Assembly: GCA_017883215.1 (NCBI GenBank) | Contig: JADGOA010000018.1 | Span: forward strand, 1 to 19,805 | Length of the DNA: 19,805 nucleotides | Direction of reading: 5' to 3' | Origin: Thermoanaerobaculia bacterium | GTDB lineage: Bacteria > Acidobacteriota > Thermoanaerobaculia > Gp7-AA8 | Shown: positions 14,618 to 19,805 of the stretch, in pieces | Layout of the letters: the number at the start of each line of letters is the position of its first letter | Position numbering within the stretch: position 1 is the stretch's first letter | Notes under the pieces: generated by a model | What the model was told of the DNA's origin: nothing | Seen by the model: the letters and a program-made list of their open reading frames with translations, nothing else | The model's database searches: none | Position numbers and translations under genes: made by a program

Positions 14618-17116
14618 ATGCCGTTCTTTCGAGGGTCCCTGGCTGTGGTTCTCCTCCTCGTTGCAGCGGGACTCCGCGCGCAACCGGAGCCTGCGGCAAC
14701 CGTCCATCCGGAGAGCTGGCCGAAGGTCGCTCCCGCCATTCCTCGCGACGCGAAGCTCGAAAAGCGGATCGACTCTCTTCTCCGCAAGATGACGCTCGAG
14801 GAAAAAGTCGGTCAGGTGATCCAGGCGAGCATCACCGCCGTCACCCCGGCCGACGTGAAGACATATCACCTCGGCTCGGTGCTCAACGGCGGCGGCGGAT
14901 GGCCGGGCGACGTCCGTAAGGCGGCGCCCCGCGACTGGCTGGCCATGGCGGACGCCTTCCATGACGCCTCGATGGACGGCTCCGGCGGCGGCACGCCCAT
15001 TCCGATCATCTGGGGCCTGGATGCCGTCCACGGCCACAACAACATCGTCGGGGCGACCCTGTTTCCGCACAATGTCGGCTTAGGCGCGACGCACGACCCG
15101 GACCTGATCCGCCGGATCGGCGAGGTCACCGCGGCGGAGATGACTGTCACCGGCGCCGACTGGAACTTCTCCCCCACCGTCGCCGTGGCGCGCGATCGCC
15201 GGTGGGGGCGGTCGTACGAGAGCTACTCGGAGGACCCGGCGCTCGTGGAGACGTACGCGGAGAAGATGATCGAGGGGCTGCAGGGCAAACCAGGGACGTC
15301 CGGCTTCCTGGCGCGTGGCAAGGTCGCGGCCACGTCGAAGCACTTTCTCGGCGACGGTGGGACGACGGGCGGCCGCGATCAGGGCGACACGAATGCAAGC
15401 GAGGCCGCGCTCCGGGACATCCATGCCGCCGGATACCGCGGGGCGTTGCGGGCGGGAGTGCAGGCGGTGATGGCCTCCTACAGCAGCTGGCAGGGCGTGA
15501 AAATGCACGGCAACCGCGCGCTCCTGACCGACGTGCTCAAAGGGCGCCTGGGCTTCGACGGCATCGTCGTCGGCGACTGGAACGGTCATGGCCAGGTGCC
15601 GGGATGCACGAACGGAAATTGCGCAGCGGCCTTCAATGCCGGCGTGGATATGTTCATGGTGCCGGAAGAGTGGAAGGCGCTCTACACGAACACGGTGGCG
15701 CAGGTGAAATCGGGCCAGATTTCTCGCGCGCGGCTCGACGATGCCGTCCGCCGCATTCTTCGCGTGAAGATGCGTGCCGGTCTGTTCACCGCCGGAAAGC
15801 CCTCGCAGCGGCCCGGCGGCGGGGACGTGGCGAAGCTCGGATCGCCCGCTCACCGCGAAGTGGCGCGGCAAGCCGTGCGCGAGTCGCTCGTCCTGCTGAA
15901 GAACGACAACGCCGTGCTGCCGATCCGCCCGCAGCGCAACGTCCTGGTCGCGGGCGACGGGGCCGACAACATCGCCAAACAGACCGGCGGCTGGACGCTG
16001 ACATGGCAGGGCGACGGCAATTCGAACGCCGATTTCCCCGGTGCCACCTCCATCTGGAGCGGCATTCGGCAGACCGTCGAAGCAGCAGGCGGACACGCCA
16101 CCCTCAGCGCCGACGGCAACTTCGAGATCAAGCCGGATGTCGCCATCGTCGTCTTCGGCGAAAACCCCTATGCGGAGTTCCGCGGTGATCTGGCCACGAT
16201 GGCTTACGACAATGCGAACGACCTCCAGCTCCTTCGCCGGCTGAAAGAGGCGGGCATCCCGGTGGTCTCACTCTTTCTCTCCGGCCGTCCACTCTGGGTC
16301 AACCCGTATCTCAATGCCTCCGACGCCTTCGTCGCCGCCTGGCTGCCGGGCACCGAGGGCAACGGCGTCGCCGATGTCCTATTCACCGCAGCGGACGGCA
16401 GCGTCCGTCGCGATTTCCAGGGCCGCCTCGCGTTCTCGTGGCCAAAGCTGCCGGCTCAAGGAGTGCTCAATCGCGGCGAGAGCGGATACGACCCGCTGTT
16501 CGCACTTGGATACGGACTCGAGTATGCGGACCGTGTGACGGTGCCGAAGCTCTCGGAGGACACCGGCGGGCTCACCGCAGCACGAACGGGCGTTTATTTC
16601 TCCGGCGAGTCAGTTCCGCCGTGGCAGCTGTTCATCGACGACGCAGCGAACCTTCCGACGCGAGTCGCGGCGGCAGGAACGAGCTCGCGCCGCACGGTCA
16701 CGGTCGAGCTTTTGCGGCGCAGCGGTGCCTCCGATGCGCGGATCGTGACCTGGAGTGGCGAAGGTCGGGGCGACGTCTACCTGGCCGCAGAACAGCCGGC
16801 CGATCTGACACGGGAAGCCAACGGGGAGATGGCGCTGTCCTTCGAGGTGTCGATGCGAAAGAAACCCACCCACCCGGTGACGCTCGGTGTTCGATGCGGC
16901 CCGAGATGCGGCAGCGACGTCGACGTGACACCGCTCATCCGCGATCTCCCGATCGCCGAATGGGGCCACATAGCGGTCCGTCTGCGCTGTTTCGCCGGCG
17001 CTGATCTGCGCCGGATCGATACGCCGTTCCGCTTGTCGACCGACGGCGAACTGGCGATGGCGGTCGGCGAGGTGAAGCTCGCCGCCTCCGATGCATCGGC
17101 GAAGTGTCCGCAGTGA
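14618..17116 (+). CDS. secreted GH3 beta-glucosidase / exo-beta-glucanase (ExoP-like)
   Basis: An 832-residue exported glycosidase that releases glucose from beta-glucans or cello-oligosaccharides. Residues 1-22 are a signal peptide (VVLLLVAAGLRA-Q). The N-terminal GH3 barrel shows TLEEKVGQVIQ, WGLDAVHGHNN, FSPTVAVARDRRWGRSYESY, KHFLGDGGT and the nucleophile Asp 320 in GIVVGDWNGHG. The second GH3 domain has FGENPYAEFRGD, whose Glu (about 515) matches the acid/base of the barley ExoI type. The last 180 or so residues form a galactose-binding-like domain as in ExoP, with a closely spaced cysteine pair (RCGPRC). The ATG at 14618 has AGGAGG four bases upstream. It is followed 103 bases later by the GH18 gene on the same strand. 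Confidence 0.92.
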   Translation: MPFFRGSLAVVLLLVAAGLRAQPEPAATVHPESWPKVAPAIPRDAKLEKRIDSLLRKMTLEEKVGQVIQASITAVTPADVKTYHLGSVLNGGGGWPGDVRKAAPRDWLAMADAFHDASMDGSGGGTPIPIIWGLDAVHGHNNIVGATLFPHNVGLGATHDPDLIRRIGEVTAAEMTVTGADWNFSPTVAVARDRRWGRSYESYSEDPALVETYAEKMIEGLQGKPGTSGFLARGKVAATSKHFLGDGGTTGGRDQGDTNASEAALRDIHAAGYRGALRAGVQAVMASYSSWQGVKMHGNRALLTDVLKGRLGFDGIVVGDWNGHGQVPGCTNGNCAAAFNAGVDMFMVPEEWKALYTNTVAQVKSGQISRARLDDAVRRILRVKMRAGLFTAGKPSQRPGGGDVAKLGSPAHREVARQAVRESLVLLKNDNAVLPIRPQRNVLVAGDGADNIAKQTGGWTLTWQGDGNSNADFPGATSIWSGIRQTVEAAGGHATLSADGNFEIKPDVAIVVFGENPYAEFRGDLATMAYDNANDLQLLRRLKEAGIPVVSLFLSGRPLWVNPYLNASDAFVAAWLPGTEGNGVADVLFTAADGSVRRDFQGRLAFSWPKLPAQGVLNRGESGYDPLFALGYGLEYADRVTVPKLSEDTGGLTAARTGVYFSGESVPPWQLFIDDAANLPTRVAAAGTSSRRTVTVELLRRSGASDARIVTWSGEGRGDVYLAAEQPADLTREANGEMALSFEVSMRKKPTHPVTLGVRCGPRCGSDVDVTPLIRDLPIAEWGHIAVRLRCFAGADLRRIDTPFRLSTDGELAMAVGEVKLAASDASAKCPQ

Positions 17117-17154
17117 AATGACGAGCGTACGTGATCCCGCGGCGCGAAGCGCTT

Positions 17155-17205
17155 TGGAGTGCAGCGACAGCGGTCGCCGCACTCCAGGGCGCGGCTGCGC
17201 CGCGC
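17155..17205. repeat. two hairpins between the GH3 and GH18 genes
   Basis: The first hairpin (17155-17186) pairs TGGAGTGC with GCACTCCA, then, after one mismatch, GCGAC with GTCGC around an AGCG loop. The second (17189-17205) is GCGCGGC-TGC-GCCGCGC with a perfect 7-bp stem. The outer bases GGAGTGC/GCACTCC of the first are the same as the ends of the array at 4838-4944. No T-run follows, so a standard terminator is unlikely, though the hairpins may protect or attenuate the GH3 transcript. Confidence 0.7.
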
Positions 17206-17219
17206 GTAGGGAGCGAATG

Positions 17220-18347
17220 ATGCGGAGCGGGAAAGTCCTTCTGCTGGGCGCCGCGCTTCTGCTCGCCGCCTGCGGTACGACGCAACCCGCTCGCCCGCCG
17301 CGTTACCGGATCATCGCCTACGTCCGCGGGCGCGCCGACATCCCTCGCATCAGCGCACAGAAGCTGACGCACGTCAATTACGCGTTCGGCGTGGTGGACA
17401 ACACCGGCGAGGTCCATCTCAAGACCGCCGACTCGTTGCGCCATCTGCGGCAGCTGGAGGCGCTCAAGACGAAAAATCCCCACCTGAAAGTGATCCTCTC
17501 GGTCGGCGGCTGGGGCGCCGACAACTTCTCCGACGCAGCGTTGACGGACGCCTCACGCCGGAGGTTCGCGGCGAGCGCCATTCGCTTCGTCACGAGCTAC
17601 GACCTCGACGGCATCGATCTCGACTGGGAGTATCCCGGCCAGCGAGGCCCGGGGATCAAGTTCCGTCCGGAGGACAAGCAGAACTTCACGCTGCTCCTCA
17701 AAGACATTCGCGAACGCCTCGATGCGGCGAGCGACGAGCAGCATCGCACCGGCGGGGATCGCTATACGCTTTCCATCGCCTCGGCGGCCGGCCGCTACTT
17801 CGATCACACCGAGATGGACCGCCTTCACGTCTACCTCGACTGGATCAACGTGATGACTTACGACTTCTTCGGCAGTCACTCGCAGACGACCGGTCATCAC
17901 ACAGCGCTCTATGGGGGCGGATCGCTTCACGGCAAACCGCTCCCGTCGGCGGCGGCGTTCGTCGAGCAACATCTCGCCGCCGGGATTCCTCCCGAGAAAA
18001 TCGTCGTCGGTATAGCCTTCTACGGCCGCGGCTGGACCGGCGTCACCGCGGATGCGAACGGCCTCCATCAGCCCTACGCCGGCTGGACCGTCAATTACTC
18101 CTATTCAACCATCGAGCGCTCGCTCATCGGGCAGCAGGGCTTCACCCGTTACTGGGACCGCGCGGCGCATGCGCCGTACCTCTGGAGTCCGTCCCTGGGA
18201 GTGATGATCTCGTATGAGGACCCGCAGTCCGTCCGCGAGAAAGCCCGGTTCGTGAAGCGCCACCGGTTAGGCGGGGTGATGTACTGGGAGCACAGCCACG
18301 ACCCAGCCGAGGTCCTTCTGGATGTGCTCTACCGCAACCTTCGCTGA
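17220..18347 (+). CDS. GH18 chitinase-like lipoprotein
   Basis: A 375-residue surface or periplasmic lipoprotein: hydrophobic leader KVLLLGAALLLAAC with lipobox LAAC (Cys 18), then a GH18 barrel. Seen: RIIAYVRG (strand 1), LTHVNYAFGVV (strand 2), ILSVGGWG (SxGG motif), DGIDLDWEYPG (DxxDxDxE with the catalytic Glu 137), INVMTYDFFG (MxYD) and VMYWEHSHD at the end of the barrel. The catalytic residues are complete, so beta-1,4-N-acetylglucosaminidase activity on chitin or a related glycan is expected. Of two adjacent ATGs (17217, 17220), the second is preferred because AGGGAG (17208-17213) ends six bases before it. It could form a transcript with the GH3 gene. Its last 206 bases overlap the convergent GH9 frame. 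Confidence 0.92.
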   Translation: MRSGKVLLLGAALLLAACGTTQPARPPRYRIIAYVRGRADIPRISAQKLTHVNYAFGVVDNTGEVHLKTADSLRHLRQLEALKTKNPHLKVILSVGGWGADNFSDAALTDASRRRFAASAIRFVTSYDLDGIDLDWEYPGQRGPGIKFRPEDKQNFTLLLKDIRERLDAASDEQHRTGGDRYTLSIASAAGRYFDHTEMDRLHVYLDWINVMTYDFFGSHSQTTGHHTALYGGGSLHGKPLPSAAAFVEQHLAAGIPPEKIVVGIAFYGRGWTGVTADANGLHQPYAGWTVNYSYSTIERSLIGQQGFTRYWDRAAHAPYLWSPSLGVMISYEDPQSVREKARFVKRHRLGGVMYWEHSHDPAEVLLDVLYRNLR

Positions 18348-19805
18348 GACCGATGGAGCGGTAATGAACCTGTAGGTGATGAGCCACGCCCGCCGTGACG
18401 AACACCAGTGCCGCGTTCCAGTTGATCGCCACCTCGTTGCCCGAATAGGACTCCTCATCGTCGACGTACGCTCGCGCCGGCGGAATGTTCTTCGGCAGCC
18501 GTCGCAGCGGCGGGTCCTGCCGATCGCCGTTCGGTCCTCCGGCCAGGAGTCCCGGCCAGGGAGCCGCTACGCCATCGCTTCCGCTCGGCCGGTGATGCGG
18601 GTGCAGGACCGCGTTCGAGCCGAGGCCCGTCACCCAGGACAGAGAGAACGTGTTGCGCCCCAGCAGGTAGTGCAGGACGTCGAGCGCACTCTCGACGTAG
18701 CGCCGTTCCGGCTTGATCTCGTTCGCGATGAGGAGCTGCAGCGCGTAATTCGCGGCAACGGCGTTCGATCCCCACACGTAATCAGCGCGCGTCAACGGGA
18801 TCCGATACGGATGGCGCTCTGCGCGTTCGACGATGGCGTCCGCGGCTGCAAGCGATCGGTCGCGGAGGGTCCGTAAGACCCGAGCATCACCGTTGCCGCC
18901 GAGAACGTACGTCCACGCCGCGAGCGCACCGACGCTTTTCCATGAAGGCGGCGCCGCTGCGTCGATCGCGAGGGCGGCCTGACGCGCATGCGCGAGGAAA
19001 TACGCGTGCGCATCCGCGAGCTGGGCCGTCCGCCACAACTCGGCAGCCGCCCACAGCCGCTCGTCGTCGCAGTTCCTGTCGTCGTAGCCGCCGGTGGCGA
19101 CACCGCGAGGATTGACGAACACCACGTTCGGATAGACCTTCAGCCACGCCCACGCGTGCTTCGATGCGTGCAGCGAACGCTCCGCGAAAGCCGGGTCGAA
19201 GGGTCTGTAAACACGCGCTGCGATGGCCATGACCGCCGCGAAATCGGCCGTGGCGCAGGAGCTCTTGTACGGGCGTGCGCCCGTTCCCATGACATAGCTG
19301 ATCGAGCGGTCGTCCTGCGGCTGTATGAACGGCGGAAAGCGCTCGCTGGTCTGTTTGTGCCAGACGCCGCCGTCCTCGTCCTGCATCGACAGCATCCAGT
19401 CGAGATTCCAACGAATCTCGTCGAGCAGGTCCGGTGTTCCGTTCGCCGACTCCGGAATCGAGAGATCAAGTCGCGAAAATGCTTCCGGAAAGAGCTCCCA
19501 CGCCCACAGAAGCGTCCCCGTGCTGATCCCGGAGTTCACGACATAGCGACCGTAATCGCCTGCGTCGTGCCAGCCGTGCGATTGCGGCCGTGTTCCGCTT
19601 CGCCCGGACGAAGCGTGAAACGCCTCCTTCGTATGACAGACCGGATGCGCGTAGCCCGGGAACTCCGGCCCGAGATCGACAGCGGTGCCGCAGCGCTGGC
19701 CGTAGTACGACCGCGTCGCCAGACGGAGAAGACGTCCGTACGGATCGGCGGCTACCTCGAAAGGCCAGCTGCGTCCGACGCCGTCGGCGCGCAGCTCGTA
19801 GCGGC
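18142..19805 (-). CDS. GH9 endoglucanase (cellulase), 5' end outside the window
   Basis: A partial gene; 553 codons are in the window and the frame continues open past 19805. The catalytic domain shows YYGQRCGTAVD, GWHDAGDYGRYVVNSG (the two catalytic Asp of GH9), then VWGSNAVAANYALQLL, LHYLLGRNTFSLSWVTGLG and YSGNEVAINWNAALVF with the acid Glu. The upstream part in view (RYELRADGVG and so on) fits the end of an N-terminal Ig-like domain. Signal peptide and start are not visible. The family cuts internal beta-1,4-glucan bonds. After the normal end of the domain (about 18350) the frame runs on for roughly 70 codons antisense to the GH18 gene to a TGA at 18144-18142; this tail (GGASRTGLSRGRTAG and so on) looks non-functional, perhaps from a lost stop codon. 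Confidence 0.9.
   Translation of the reverse strand, partial: RYELRADGVGRSWPFEVAADPYGRLLRLATRSYYGQRCGTAVDLGPEFPGYAHPVCHTKEAFHASSGRSGTRPQSHGWHDAGDYGRYVVNSGISTGTLLWAWELFPEAFSRLDLSIPESANGTPDLLDEIRWNLDWMLSMQDEDGGVWHKQTSERFPPFIQPQDDRSISYVMGTGARPYKSSCATADFAAVMAIAARVYRPFDPAFAERSLHASKHAWAWLKVYPNVVFVNPRGVATGGYDDRNCDDERLWAAAELWRTAQLADAHAYFLAHARQAALAIDAAAPPSWKSVGALAAWTYVLGGNGDARVLRTLRDRSLAAADAIVERAERHPYRIPLTRADYVWGSNAVAANYALQLLIANEIKPERRYVESALDVLHYLLGRNTFSLSWVTGLGSNAVLHPHHRPSGSDGVAAPWPGLLAGGPNGDRQDPPLRRLPKNIPPARAYVDDEESYSGNEVAINWNAALVFVTAGVAHHLQVHYRSIGLSEGCGRAHPEGPRLGRGCAPSTSPRLTGGASRTGLSRGRTAGPHTRSSLPGTDSRGTAHAPRGPSNG

Noticed and set aside
17155..17205. Rho-independent terminator after the GH3 gene
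   Set aside because: Stable hairpins are present but no T-run follows either one, and the GH18 ribosome site follows immediately.

Overview
This is a GC-rich bacterial window of 19.8 kb with dense, mostly chromosomal gene content. I count about 14 protein genes, two of them cut by the window edges, and no tRNA, rRNA, transposase or CRISPR array. Codon third positions are strongly G/C. The mix of genes fits an Acidobacteriota-like soil or sediment bacterium. It includes a DUF4388/J-like/TPR protein, an MA-type metallopeptidase fused to a beta-propeller, a LolB-like lipoprotein next to a TPR protein, a fused-subunit 2-oxoacid:ferredoxin oxidoreductase, and secreted GH3, GH18 and GH9 enzymes. 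That assignment is inference; no marker gene here settles it.

Layout. Positions 1-50 hold the last codons of a + strand gene. Then on the minus strand come an alpha/beta hydrolase (47-985), a DUF1835-type protein (934-1857) and a large secreted metallopeptidase/beta-propeller/putative beta-barrel protein (2044-4809), with a coding-like out-of-frame tail after its stop (1923-2043). A compact array of four palindromes (4838-4944) lies between the divergent promoters of the peptidase and ispE (4963-5799, +). A minus-strand two-gene unit follows, a hotdog thioesterase and a TetR regulator (6831-5735). It is driven by a near-consensus promoter that carries a 12-bp palindromic operator in its spacer. 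Upstream on the same strand lie a LolB-like lipoprotein and a large secreted TPR protein (9555-6960). Divergent from these is a DUF4388/degenerate-J/TPR cytoplasmic protein (9693-11144, +). A candidate 32-residue membrane peptide (11229-11131, -) lies beside the two-gene 2-oxoacid:ferredoxin oxidoreductase operon (14322-11321, -). The right end is a polysaccharide-degradation locus: a secreted GH3 glucosidase (14618-17116, +), a GH18 chitinase-like lipoprotein (17220-18347, +) and a convergent GH9 endoglucanase (18142 to beyond 19805, -).

Themes. Several genes without a Shine-Dalgarno sequence (DUF1835, peptidase, ispE, TPR protein) have a TANNNT -10-like box 6-9 nt before the start codon, which suggests leaderless or near-leaderless transcripts. 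Other genes (thioesterase, DUF4388 protein, korA, korB, GH3, GH18) have clear Shine-Dalgarno sequences. The most unusual non-coding object is the palindrome array. Its four hairpins share one 10-nt core, while their outer stems differ by compensating base changes. A second hairpin before the GH18 gene shares the terminal bases GGAGTGC/GCACTCC. No stretch above 300 bases lacks a gene; the longest gap is 14323-14617.
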